A DNA stretch of 36,631 bases, taken from the NCBI GenBank assembly GCA_946405805.1, contig CAMJIL010000023.1:1-36631 (forward strand), in the 5' to 3' direction. The DNA is from an uncultured Prevotellaceae bacterium. Lineage in GTDB: Bacteria > Bacteroidota > Bacteroidia > Bacteroidales > Bacteroidaceae. Each line of letters opens with the position of its first letter. Positions within the stretch are counted from its first letter, which is position 1. Of the stretch, positions 16,107 to 25,265 are shown piece by piece. Position numbers and translations under genes: made by a program. The notes beneath the pieces are model-generated. The model did not search any database. It was given only the letters and a program-made list of their open reading frames with translations, and was not told the DNA's origin.

Positions 16107-17492
16107 ATGAACAAGCAAAACACTCTGAAGGGGTCTTTCTCACTATGTGGTAAGGGACTTCACACTGGTATAAATCTTACAGTGACCTTCAACCCCGCCC
16201 CAGAAAATCACGGATATAAGATACAACGCATAGACCTTGAGGGTATGCCGGTTATCAATGCTGTAGCAGAGAATGTGGTAGATACCCAACGTGGAACTGT
16301 GGTAGCAAAAGGGGATGTTCGTGTGTCAACAATAGAACATGCTATGGCAGCGCTCTATGCTATGGGTATAGACAACTGCTTGATACAGGTAAACGGACCA
16401 GAGTTCCCAATCCTCGACGGCTCAGCAATGACCTACGTAAACAAAATCAACGAGGTAGGAATACAACAGCAGAATGCTCCGAAAGACTATTATATCATAA
16501 GGAAGAAGATAGAGGTAAGAGACGAGAATTCTGGTTCTGTCATTACTATCCTTCCTGATGATGAATTCTCTATTACGGCAATGTGTTCTTATAAGTCAAA
16601 GTTTATTGACTCACAGTTTGCTACCATTGACGATATGTCACAATTCCCTACAGAGGTTGCTTCTGCTCGTACCTTTGTATTTGTAAGGGAAATAATGGCA
16701 CTTTTACAAGCAGGACTTATAAAGGGTGGTGACTTGGATAATGCAATCGTTATCTATGAAAACGAACAGCCACAGGAAGTTATCGACAATCTCTGTGACA
16801 AGCTCGGTTATGACCGTATGGATGCAACGAAGTTGGGATATCTCCAGCACAAGCCTCTTACATGGGAAAACGAATGTACTCGTCATAAGCTTCTTGACAT
16901 CATTGGTGATATGGCCTTGATTGGCAAGCCACTCAAAGGTAGAATCATCGCAACACGTCCAGGACATACTGTAAACAATAAGTTTGCACGCCTGATGCGT
17001 CAGGAGATTCATAAACATGAGATACAGGCTCCTATTTATGACCCCAATCAGGAACCGATTCTTGATGTGAATCGAATTCGTCAGGTGTTGCCACATCGCT
17101 ATCCTATGCAGTTAGTTGATAAGATTATCAGCATATCAGGTACAACAATTGTTGGTATAAAGAATGTTACCAGCAACGAGCCATTCTTCACAGGACACTT
17201 CCCCGAGGAACCTGTTATGCCGGGAGTGTTGATGGTAGAGGCTATGAGTCAGTGTGGAGCAATACTTATACTCAATACTCTCGAAGACCCAGAACATTGG
17301 ACATCATACTTCTTGAAGATAGATAATGTAAAATACAGGAAGAAGGTAGTACCGGGTGATACCTTAATATTTAAGGTAGAACTGCTGGGACCTGTTCGTC
17401 ACGGGATATCATCAATGCAAGGATGGATATTCGTTGGAGACCAGCTTGTAGCAGAAGCTACATTTACCGGACAGATGGTGAGGAATAAATGA
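16107..17492 (+). CDS. lpxC: bifunctional LpxC deacetylase / FabZ dehydratase
   Basis: A 461-residue fusion of two enzymes of lipid A and fatty acid synthesis. LpxC part, about 1-310: zinc enzyme that deacetylates UDP-3-O-acyl-GlcNAc, the committed step of lipid A. Ligand candidates are His78 (STIEHAMAALYAMG), His260 and Asp264 (HKLLDIIGD). FabZ part, about 318-461: hotdog fold 3-hydroxyacyl-ACP dehydratase with His330 in LPHRYPMQLVD and Glu378 in PGVLMVEAMSQ. The fusion is established in Bacteroidetes and Chlorobi. Because both enzymes use 3-hydroxyacyl-ACP pools, the fusion ties the split between lipid A and fatty acid synthesis to one protein level. Confidence 0.97.
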   Translation: MNKQNTLKGSFSLCGKGLHTGINLTVTFNPAPENHGYKIQRIDLEGMPVINAVAENVVDTQRGTVVAKGDVRVSTIEHAMAALYAMGIDNCLIQVNGPEFPILDGSAMTYVNKINEVGIQQQNAPKDYYIIRKKIEVRDENSGSVITILPDDEFSITAMCSYKSKFIDSQFATIDDMSQFPTEVASARTFVFVREIMALLQAGLIKGGDLDNAIVIYENEQPQEVIDNLCDKLGYDRMDATKLGYLQHKPLTWENECTRHKLLDIIGDMALIGKPLKGRIIATRPGHTVNNKFARLMRQEIHKHEIQAPIYDPNQEPILDVNRIRQVLPHRYPMQLVDKIISISGTTIVGIKNVTSNEPFFTGHFPEEPVMPGVLMVEAMSQCGAILILNTLEDPEHWTSYFLKIDNVKYRKKVVPGDTLIFKVELLGPVRHGISSMQGWIFVGDQLVAEATFTGQMVRNK

Positions 17493-17519
17493 GATGTAAG
17501 AGGTGAGAGGTGAGAGGTA
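17492..17519 (+). repeat. heptamer array after lpxC/fabZ
   Basis: AGATGTA, AGAGGTG, AGAGGTG, AGAGGTA in register. The first base is the last base of the lpxC/fabZ stop codon; the array fills much of the 51-nt gap to lpxA. Confidence 0.8.
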
Positions 17520-17543
17520 AGTGTGATTTTAACATAATAAGAA

Positions 17544-18314
17544 ATGAATACAATCAGTCCATTAGCATACGTCCATCCTGATGCAAAGTTGGGTGAAAAC
17601 AATATTATTGGCCCTTTTTGCTATATCGATGCAGACGTAGTGATTGGTGATAATAATGTCTTGCAGAATAGCGTAACCCTCAATCAGGGTCTCCGAATGG
17701 GAAATGGTAATGAAATAATGCCTGGAGCATCAATTTCTACCAAGCCACAGGATTTGAAATTCAAAGGCGAAATAACAACATGCCAGATTGGAGATAATAA
17801 TTCCATCCGAGAAAATGTAACTATCTCACGTGGTACCTTCTCAAAGGGTACTACGATTGTTGGCAGTAATAACCTCCTTATGGAGAATATGCATATAGCC
17901 CACGACTGTGTGATTGGTAATGGCTGTATCATAGGCAATTCTACCAAGTTTGCTGGAGAAGTAGTAGTAGATGATAACGCTATCATCTCTGCAGAGGTAC
18001 TCGTACACCAGTTCGTACACATTGGAGGATATGTAATGGTACAGGGGGGGTGTCGTACATCACAGGATATTCCACCATATGTCATCGCAGGAAAAGAGCC
18101 AATACGTTTTGCTGGACTAAATCTGATAGGTCTTCGCAGACGTGGTTTTGACAATGATACTATCCTTGCTATTCGTGAAGCATATAACACCATATATTCA
18201 AAAGGTATTATCAAGGAAGGATTGGAAGAGGTGCGTAATACAATGACGATAACACCTGAGATACAGTATGTCCTTGACTTCATAGAAAAAGCTGAAAGAG
18301 GAATCATAAGGTGA
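17544..18314 (+). CDS. lpxA: UDP-N-acetylglucosamine O-acyltransferase
   Basis: A 256-residue hexapeptide-repeat acyltransferase for the first step of lipid A synthesis, in the cytoplasm. It starts with ISPLAYVHPDAKLGENNIIGPF and carries the catalytic-His region (MENMHIAHDCVIGN) and the helical C-terminal domain (GLRRRGFDNDTILAIREAY). Length is typical of LpxA. Its TGA overlaps the GTG of miaA by 4 nt. Confidence 0.97.
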   Translation: MNTISPLAYVHPDAKLGENNIIGPFCYIDADVVIGDNNVLQNSVTLNQGLRMGNGNEIMPGASISTKPQDLKFKGEITTCQIGDNNSIRENVTISRGTFSKGTTIVGSNNLLMENMHIAHDCVIGNGCIIGNSTKFAGEVVVDDNAIISAEVLVHQFVHIGGYVMVQGGCRTSQDIPPYVIAGKEPIRFAGLNLIGLRRRGFDNDTILAIREAYNTIYSKGIIKEGLEEVRNTMTITPEIQYVLDFIEKAERGIIR

Positions 18315-19246
18315 ACCTAATCGTCATAACTGGTCCTACAGGAGTTGGAAAGACTGATCTGACACTGGAGATAGCAGAGCATTATGGGCTCGACATCATA
18401 AATGCTGATTCCCGACAGATATATGCAGAGATTCCCATAGGAACAGCGGCACCAACAGCAGAACAGCAGGCGAGAGTGAAACATCACTTCGTCGGAACAC
18501 GACACATAGGTGACTACTACTCAGCTTCCCTGTATGAGCAGGATGTGATGAAACTGCTGACAGAGTCGAAAGAAAAGCAGAAGGACATCTGCATTATGAG
18601 CGGCGGCTCAATGATGTATATTGATGCTGTATGTAATGGTATAGATGATATCCCCACCATACGTGATGATATTCGCATAATGATGAAGGAACGTCTGGCT
18701 ACAGAAGGACTCGAGGCTCTTGTGGAAGAGTTGAAAGAAATGGATCCGGAACATTGGCAGATTGTTGACAAACATAACCCACGGAGAGTGGTCCATGCTT
18801 TAGAGATATGCCATCAGACAGGAAAGACATATACGTCTTTTAGAAAGAATAGCATGGCTCCAGGCAGCACAAGAACACTACCCGATGGCACAGAGTTTAA
18901 TATAATAAAAATAGGTATCACGCGTGAGAGAGAAGAACTGTATGAACGCATCAACGAACGTGTGCTGCAGATGATGGAAAAAGGACTTATAGAGGAGGCA
19001 CGACGGATGTTGCCAGATCGAAATGAGAATGCCCTGAACACTGTAGGATACAAAGAGATGTTCAAATACTTCGATGGAGAGATTCCTGTAGAAGAAGCCA
19101 TACGGCAGATACAGAGTCACACCAGAGAGTATGCCCGAAAACAATTAACGTGGTATAAGAAGGACCCAACGGTGACTTGGTTTAACCTTTCTGATAAAAC
19201 AATAACAACAAGAAATATAATTGAAAACGTTAATAACCATATTTAA
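18311..19246 (+). CDS. miaA: tRNA dimethylallyltransferase
   Basis: A 311-residue cytoplasmic enzyme that adds a dimethylallyl group to A37 of tRNAs reading UNN codons. The P-loop reads GPTGVGKTDLT, followed by INADSRQIYAEIPIGTAAP, the DMAPP/tRNA-binding hallmark of MiaA, and HNPRRVVHALEI. The start is GTG (18311), overlapping the lpxA stop as GTGA; there is no ATG near this point. The 3' end overlaps the next gene by 26 nt. Confidence 0.95.
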   Translation: MNLIVITGPTGVGKTDLTLEIAEHYGLDIINADSRQIYAEIPIGTAAPTAEQQARVKHHFVGTRHIGDYYSASLYEQDVMKLLTESKEKQKDICIMSGGSMMYIDAVCNGIDDIPTIRDDIRIMMKERLATEGLEALVEELKEMDPEHWQIVDKHNPRRVVHALEICHQTGKTYTSFRKNSMAPGSTRTLPDGTEFNIIKIGITREREELYERINERVLQMMEKGLIEEARRMLPDRNENALNTVGYKEMFKYFDGEIPVEEAIRQIQSHTREYARKQLTWYKKDPTVTWFNLSDKTITTRNIIENVNNHI

Positions 19247-21587
19247 AAGTCTGTGGAACTTTCTGAAGAAAGTATGGCAGAAGACTGTAAAGTTCTGTAA
19301 GTGGTATCACACCACCTATGTCAATCATAACAGATTCGTCAAGGCAACAATGTTGTTATGCACAATGATTGTAGCCTTCTTTCTGTATCTCGGTGCTGTT
19401 GATATGAATTTCCTATGGTTGTTTGGTAAATCACCAGGCTGGTTGGAGATTAGCCAGCACAAGACATCTGTTGCATCGGAGATATATAGTGCTGATGGTG
19501 TGCTGATAGGAAAGTTCTACAACGAAAACCGTACCCCAGTAGAATATGATGAGGTGGCACCTGATTTCTGGACAGCCCTCATAGATACTGAGGACGAACG
19601 CTACTACAACCATTGGGGCATAGATCCTCTGGGCATCATTGGTGCTGTAAAGGATGCTGTAACAGGAAAGGGAGGACGTGGTGCCTCTACTATCACTCAA
19701 CAGCTTGCCAAAAACATGTTCCGAGTAAGAACCCAATATAGTACGGGCTTATTGGGACGTCTGCCTGGATTGGCTATCCTGATAATGAAGACAAAGGAAT
19801 GGATTACGGCAACAAAGCTGGAGATATACTTCTCCATAGCAATGGGACGTGAAGACGGCAAGAAGGAAATATTAAGACAATATGCCAATACCGTTGACTT
19901 CGGACATAATGCCTATGGCATAAAGACTGCTGCAAAGACATATTTTGACTGTACACCAAAGGAATTGTCCACAGACAAGGCAGCAATACTTGTCGGAATA
20001 CTGAAGGGAACAACAGTATTCAATCCTATCTCCCATCCTGAGAATGCTCTGCAGAGACGTAACGTAGTAATGAATAACATGGTGGAGCATGGACATCTCA
20101 CGACAGCAGAATATGACAAACTGAAGAATCTTCCTTTAGGTCTGAAGTTTGTGCAGTTGGATAGCGAGAAAACTGGCATCGCACCATATTTCCGTGGGGC
20201 AATAGCAAAATATGTAAAAAGTCTCAGCGAAGAGATTGACGACCTTGCAGACATCGATTTGTATAATGATGGCCTGAAGATTTACACTACCCTTGATACC
20301 AGAATGCAGAAATATGCTGAGGATGCAGCAAAGCAGCAGATGGAAGTAGTGCAGAAGAATTTTGATGCTCACTGGAAGAATATGGAACCTTGGCGCGATG
20401 AACATGGAAAGGTAATTCCTGATTTTATAGAAAACATCGCCAAGCGACTGTATGAGAAAAATCCAAAGGCTCTTGAGGATTCTGCTTTCTATGCACACAC
20501 CTTAGACTCTATCCGAAAGATGGTCAGCTATATGCATTGTGCCTTCGTTGCTATGGAGCCACAGACCGGACATGTGAAGGCATGGGTTGGTGATATCGAT
20601 TATGACAAATGGAAGTATGACAAGGTGACTGCAATGCGTCAGCCGGGTTCGACCTTCAAACTGTTTGTCTATACAGAAGCAATGGAACAGGGATTGACAC
20701 CTTGTGACAAACGTAGGGATGAATTCTTCTCTATGGAAGTGTGGGATAAGGCTCAAAAGAAGAATGTTATCTGGAGTCCTACAAATGCCAATGGTACATT
20801 CTCTAATGACTCTATGCCTCTCAAGACAGCTTTTGCTCAGAGTATCAACTCCGTCGCTGTTCGACTTGGTCAGGAGGTGGGCATCAGCCATATAGCAGAA
20901 ACAGCACACAATATGGGTATTGTAAGTCCACTTGACGAAACCCCGTCATTGGCTTTGGGATCAAGTGATGTAAACTTGTTGGAATTGACAAATGCTTACT
21001 GTACCATAGCTGCAAATGGTAAGACTCATCCAGATCCAATTCTGATAACTCGTATAGAAGATCGCAAAGGAAACGTAATATACACAGCTCCTACGGAACA
21101 ACGCCAGAGTATTTCCGAGAGAGCAGCAGTACTGATGCAGACAATGCTGATGGCTGGTCTTACAGAGCATAATGGTACCTCAATGGCTCTTAACAGATAT
21201 GTCGGCAATTATCGTGACACAGACTTTGGTGGTAAGACGGGTACCTCTAACAACCATTCTGATGCGTGGTTTATGGGTGTCTCACCAAAACTCGTTGTAG
21301 GAGCATGGGTAGGTGGAGAATATCGATGCATACACTTCCGAACTGGTGCTCTGGGACAGGGGTCAAGGACTGCTCTGCCTATCTGTGGACTGTTCCTCGA
21401 AAAGGTATTGGCCGATAAACGCTTTAACAATTATCACGCTCATTTTGTAAAAGACCCGATGCTTTTGGAATCATATATGTATGATTGCAGTTATGTTCAT
21501 CAGGCTCGTCCTGACACTTTATCTGCGGACACTTTGGATATAGAAGGGGTGCTTGGTGAAGAGGATGTGACATTTGAGAATATATGA
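19221..21587 (+). CDS. mrcA: penicillin-binding protein 1A (bifunctional class A PBP)
   Basis: A 788-residue inner-membrane enzyme that polymerises and cross-links peptidoglycan. Short cytoplasmic tail, one membrane helix about 41-59 (MLLCTMIVAFFLYLGAVDM). Glycosyltransferase GT51 domain: Glu124 in DTEDERYYNHWGID and STITQQLAKNMF. Transpeptidase domain: Ser477 in PGSTFKLF (SxxK), SINS (SxN) and KTGTSNNHSDAW (KTG). The start is taken as TTG at 19221 inside the end of miaA, since the frame has no ATG before the membrane helix. Its ATGA overlap with the next gene couples it to a wall hydrolase-like protein. Confidence 0.95.
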   Translation: MKTLITIFKSLWNFLKKVWQKTVKFCKWYHTTYVNHNRFVKATMLLCTMIVAFFLYLGAVDMNFLWLFGKSPGWLEISQHKTSVASEIYSADGVLIGKFYNENRTPVEYDEVAPDFWTALIDTEDERYYNHWGIDPLGIIGAVKDAVTGKGGRGASTITQQLAKNMFRVRTQYSTGLLGRLPGLAILIMKTKEWITATKLEIYFSIAMGREDGKKEILRQYANTVDFGHNAYGIKTAAKTYFDCTPKELSTDKAAILVGILKGTTVFNPISHPENALQRRNVVMNNMVEHGHLTTAEYDKLKNLPLGLKFVQLDSEKTGIAPYFRGAIAKYVKSLSEEIDDLADIDLYNDGLKIYTTLDTRMQKYAEDAAKQQMEVVQKNFDAHWKNMEPWRDEHGKVIPDFIENIAKRLYEKNPKALEDSAFYAHTLDSIRKMVSYMHCAFVAMEPQTGHVKAWVGDIDYDKWKYDKVTAMRQPGSTFKLFVYTEAMEQGLTPCDKRRDEFFSMEVWDKAQKKNVIWSPTNANGTFSNDSMPLKTAFAQSINSVAVRLGQEVGISHIAETAHNMGIVSPLDETPSLALGSSDVNLLELTNAYCTIAANGKTHPDPILITRIEDRKGNVIYTAPTEQRQSISERAAVLMQTMLMAGLTEHNGTSMALNRYVGNYRDTDFGGKTGTSNNHSDAWFMGVSPKLVVGAWVGGEYRCIHFRTGALGQGSRTALPICGLFLEKVLADKRFNNYHAHFVKDPMLLESYMYDCSYVHQARPDTLSADTLDIEGVLGEEDVTFENI

Positions 21588-23056
21588 AAAAACATTTAAT
21601 ATACTTATTGCTTGCGCTTGTCTCTCTTAATGTAAGCGCACAGATAAAACGTGAATTCCGTGGGGCATGGATACAATGTGTCAACGGACAGTTTCTTGGT
21701 ATGGGAACAGAGAAGATGCAGCAGACTCTGCTTTATCAACTTGACGAACTGCAGAAAGATGGCGTCAATGCTATTATCTTTCAGGTGCGTCCAGAGTGTG
21801 ATGCCCTCTATGCTTCATCATACGAACCTTGGAGCCGATTTCTGACTGGTCGTCAGGGTACTCCTCCTTCTCCTTATTGGGACCCTCTGTTTTGGATGAT
21901 TAACGAATGCCACAAACGTGGTATGGAACTGCATGCATGGATTAATCCATATAGGGCAAAGACAAAGAATACTGTTGAACTGGCAAGTAATCACATTGCA
22001 GTAAGACGTCCTGACCTCATATTCCCTTATGATGGCTTGTATATACTGAATCCAGCACGTCGTGAAAACAGTACCTTTATTTGTAAGGTGGTTGCTGATA
22101 TCCTGAGAAGATATGATGTTGACGGACTGCATATCGATGATTATTTCTATCCTTATCCTGCACAGGGAAGTGTAATAGCTGACGAAGCTGACTATCGTGC
22201 AAACAGCTATGGCATATCTAATATTGGGGACTGGCGCAGAAATAATGTCAATATGTTCATTAAAGAACTCCACGATACTATAGAATCAATAAAGCCTTGG
22301 GTGAAGTTTGGTGTTTCTCCTTTTGGCATATACAGAAACCAACGTAGCGACCCAAATGGTTCTATGACAAATGGTTTGCAGAACTATGACGACCTCTATG
22401 CTGACGTGATGCTGTGGGTCAACAATGGATGGATAGATTATTGTGTGCCACAGATATATTGGGAGATAGGCAACAAGGCTGCAGATTATAAGACACTGAT
22501 AAACTGGTGGACAGCAAATTGTACTAACCGTCCGCTTTATATCGGTGAGGATATCGAAAGAACAGTAAAGTTTGGTCAGCAGGCTACAAAACGTCAGCTG
22601 CACACATCATTGCTGAGTCCGTCATCTGCTCTTTCCGGTACCGTGTTATGGTATGCCAAGGCTGCTGTTGACAATGTTGGCGGATATGCCACAAACCTGA
22701 GAAACGTTTATTGGCGCTACCCTGCCCTGCAGCCGCTGATGCCTTTCAAGGCCGGTGGTAAGCCTGGAAAGGTAAGAAAGGTGAAACCAATCTGGACAAG
22801 TGACGGATACGTGCTCTTCTGGGAAGCACCAAAAGCAAAGAATATCATCAGTGCAGCATATAAATATGTAGTATATCGTTTCAACAGTAATGAGACAATC
22901 GACATCGAAGACCCATCACACATCGTGGCAATAACACATAATACATGGTACAACCTTCCTTATCAGAACGGACAGACAAAATATGTATATGTCGTAACAG
23001 CCCTCGACAGAATGAGTAACGAGAGTGCAAAAGTAAAGAAGAAAGTAAAACTTTAA
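21584..23056 (+). CDS. exported GHL10 (DUF187) glycosyl hydrolase-like protein
   Basis: A 490-residue exported protein, signal peptide about 1-19 (ending NVSAQ). The body, about 22-360, is a glycosyl hydrolase-like 10 (DUF187) TIM barrel: REFRGAWIQ, IIFQVRPECDALY, HAWINPYRAKT, DVDGLHIDDYFYPYP and WVKFGVSPFGIYRN. The Asp pair in HIDDYFYP is the likely catalytic site. A fibronectin III-like domain follows at about 390-485. E. coli DigH (YddW), which has this domain, cleaves peptidoglycan strands stripped of peptides at the division site. The start-stop overlap with the PBP1A gene supports a wall-remodelling role here, though a substrate from the diet is not excluded. The stop lies in a heptamer array. 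Confidence 0.82.
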   Translation: MKKHLIYLLLALVSLNVSAQIKREFRGAWIQCVNGQFLGMGTEKMQQTLLYQLDELQKDGVNAIIFQVRPECDALYASSYEPWSRFLTGRQGTPPSPYWDPLFWMINECHKRGMELHAWINPYRAKTKNTVELASNHIAVRRPDLIFPYDGLYILNPARRENSTFICKVVADILRRYDVDGLHIDDYFYPYPAQGSVIADEADYRANSYGISNIGDWRRNNVNMFIKELHDTIESIKPWVKFGVSPFGIYRNQRSDPNGSMTNGLQNYDDLYADVMLWVNNGWIDYCVPQIYWEIGNKAADYKTLINWWTANCTNRPLYIGEDIERTVKFGQQATKRQLHTSLLSPSSALSGTVLWYAKAAVDNVGGYATNLRNVYWRYPALQPLMPFKAGGKPGKVRKVKPIWTSDGYVLFWEAPKAKNIISAAYKYVVYRFNSNETIDIEDPSHIVAITHNTWYNLPYQNGQTKYVYVVTALDRMSNESAKVKKKVKL

Positions 23057-23110
23057 ACTTTAAAACTCTTTAAACTGTCTTTAAACTTTAAACGTTAAAC
23101 TTTAAACTTT
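23048..23110 (+). repeat. heptamer array of 9 units upstream of glyA
   Basis: Sixty-three nt in unbroken 7-nt register: AAACTTT twice, AAAACTC, TTTAAAC, TGTCTTT, AAACTTT, AAACGTT, AAACTTT twice. It contains the stop (23054-23056) of the GHL10 gene. The part around TGTCTTT closely resembles the array before pncC (26400-26448). It ends 14 nt before glyA; no promoter box was recognised. Confidence 0.9.
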
Positions 23111-23124
23111 ATAATAAATATAGT

Positions 23125-24405
23125 ATGGAACGCGACAACAAAATCTTCGAGCTCATTGAGAATGAGCACCAGCGTCAGCTCAAAGGAATTGAGCTCATCG
23201 CATCAGAGAATTTCGTAAGTGATCAGGTAATGGAGGCTATGGGCTCCTATTGCACCAACAAGTATGCAGAAGGATATCCTGGCCATCGTTACTATGGCGG
23301 CTGTCAGGTGGTTGACCAGATTGAGCAGCTCGCTATCGACCGTGCTTGTGAACTCTTTGGTGCTGAATATGCCAACGTACAGCCTCACTCAGGTGCGCAG
23401 GCTAATGCTGCTGTGCTCCTCGCTGTTCTGAAGCCTGGCGATTGCTTCATGGGACTGAATCTCGATCATGGTGGTCACCTCTCACATGGCTCTTTGGTAA
23501 ACACATCTGGTATCCTCTATCGTCCAGTAGGCTATAACCTTAACAAGGAGACAGGCCGTGTGGATTATGACGAGATGGAGAAACTGGCAAAGGAGAACAA
23601 GCCAAAACTCATCATCGGTGGTGGCTCTGCTTACTCTCGTGAGTGGGATTATGCTCGCATGAGAAAGATTGCTGACGAAGTGGGTGCTCTCCTCATGATT
23701 GATATGGCACACCCTGCAGGACTCATCGCAGCTGGTCTGTTGGAGAACCCTGTAAAGTATGCTCACATCGTAACAACAACAACTCACAAGACTCTTCGTG
23801 GCCCTCGTGGTGGTCTTATCCTCTTGGGTAAGGACTTCGACAATCCTTGGGGATACACTACTCCGAAGGGTGTTGTAAAGAAGATGTCACAGTTGCTCAA
23901 CTCTGCTGTCTTCCCAGGACAACAAGGTGGTCCTCTGGAGCATGTCATTGCTGCTAAGGCTGTTGCTTTCGGTGAGGCTCTCAAGCCAAGCTTCAAGGAG
24001 TATGCTAAGCAGGTAAAGAAGAATGCTGCTGTATTGGCAGACGAACTCGTAAAGCGTGGCTTCACTATCGTCAGCGGTGGTACTGACAACCACTCTATGC
24101 TTGTTGACCTGCGCTCTAAGTATCCTGACCTCACTGGTAAGGTAGCTGAGAATGCACTCGTTGCTGCAGACATCACCATCAACAAGAATATGGTACCATT
24201 CGACACCCGTTCTGCATTCCAGACCTCTGGATTCCGCCTCGGAACACCTGCTATTACCACACGTGGTGCGAAAGAAGATCTTATGGTGAAGATTGCAGCA
24301 TGGATAGAAGAAGTGCTCAATGACCCTGAGAACGAAAACGTTATAGCAAAGGTTCGCAGCGAGGTGAATGCCGAGATGAAGAACTATCCACTCTTTGCAT
24401 GGTAA
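23125..24405 (+). CDS. glyA: serine hydroxymethyltransferase
   Basis: A 426-residue cytoplasmic PLP enzyme that converts serine and tetrahydrofolate to glycine and methylene-THF, the main one-carbon source. The PLP Lys222 lies in [15 protein letters not shown]; the N-terminal LIASENFVS and [13 protein letters not shown] (folate/substrate) are intact, and length is standard. Codon use is plain and strongly biased, as in a highly expressed gene. The stop overlaps the next ATG region by 7 nt. Confidence 0.98.
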   Translation: MERDNKIFELIENEHQRQLKGIELIASENFVSDQVMEAMGSYCTNKYAEGYPGHRYYGGCQVVDQIEQLAIDRACELFGAEYANVQPHSGAQANAAVLLAVLKPGDCFMGLNLDHGGHLSHGSLVNTSGILYRPVGYNLNKETGRVDYDEMEKLAKENKPKLIIGGGSAYSREWDYARMRKIADEVGALLMIDMAHPAGLIAAGLLENPVKYAHIVTTTTHKTLRGPRGGLILLGKDFDNPWGYTTPKGVVKKMSQLLNSAVFPGQQGGPLEHVIAAKAVAFGEALKPSFKEYAKQVKKNAAVLADELVKRGFTIVSGGTDNHSMLVDLRSKYPDLTGKVAENALVAADITINKNMVPFDTRSAFQTSGFRLGTPAITTRGAKEDLMVKIAAWIEEVLNDPENENVIAKVRSEVNAEMKNYPLFAW

Positions 24406-25265
24406 GAAACAAGAAACGTCGTTGGCACTGTCTGCCCAATCAGGAGCCGACAGAGCTTGACAGAAAGATAATGTACTGGGAGGAGCGTGGGAAACTTGTT
24501 CCTACACGCGACCTCATAAAGACTCCCGAACAAATAGAAGGCATCCGTCGCTCTGGTATCATAAACACTGCTGTGCTGGATGCTGTCGGGGCTGCCATAC
24601 ACCCAGGCATGAATACACAGGAGATTGATGACATCTGCATGGAAATGTGCAAGAAACATGATGCCATTCCTGCATGCCTGGGGTATGAGGGCTTCCCAAA
24701 ATCTGTGTGCACCTCTATAAACGAGGTGGTGGCTCACGGCATACCAAAGGTGGAGGATGTCCTTGAAGAGGGTGACATCGTAAATGTTGACTTCACCACA
24801 ATAAAAGACGGTTACTATGCTGATGCCTCACGCATGTTCATTGTTGGTGGCAAGACAACACCTGAGAAGGAACAGCTTGTCAGGGTGGCAAAGGAATGTC
24901 TGGAGATTGGTATGGAGGCCGCAAAGCCGTTCTGTTTCGTTGGTGACATAGGTCATGCAATCGAGAAGCATGCCAAGAAATATCACTATGGTGTCGTTCG
25001 CGACCTTGCAGGACATGGTGTCGGACTGAAGTTTCATGAGGAACCTGACATAGACCACTATGGACATCGTGGCGAAGGTATGCTGCTCGTCCCAGGTATG
25101 GTATTTACCATCGAACCGATGATTAACATGGGTACATGGGAGGTGTTCGTCGATGCTGATGACCCATACGAATGGGAGGTAATCTCTGGTGACGAACTGC
25201 CTTCTGCACAGTGGGAGCACACGTTATTAATGACTGATCATGGAGTTGAAATCCTCACATACTGA
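24399..25265 (+). CDS. map: methionine aminopeptidase type I
   Basis: A 288-residue metalloenzyme removing the initiator Met from new proteins. Metal ligands visible: Asp131 and Asp142 ([15 protein letters not shown]), His in [15 protein letters not shown], Glu in FTIEPMI and Glu in QWEHTLLMT. An extension of about 35 residues ([20 protein letters not shown]) precedes the core; it is short of a full ribosome-binding zinc finger. ATG at 24399 overlaps glyA by 7 nt, and the 3' end overlaps tsaD by 26 nt. Confidence 0.95.
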   Translation: MVRNKKRRWHCLPNQEPTELDRKIMYWEERGKLVPTRDLIKTPEQIEGIRRSGIINTAVLDAVGAAIHPGMNTQEIDDICMEMCKKHDAIPACLGYEGFPKSVCTSINEVVAHGIPKVEDVLEEGDIVNVDFTTIKDGYYADASRMFIVGGKTTPEKEQLVRVAKECLEIGMEAAKPFCFVGDIGHAIEKHAKKYHYGVVRDLAGHGVGLKFHEEPDIDHYGHRGEGMLLVPGMVFTIEPMINMGTWEVFVDADDPYEWEVISGDELPSAQWEHTLLMTDHGVEILTY

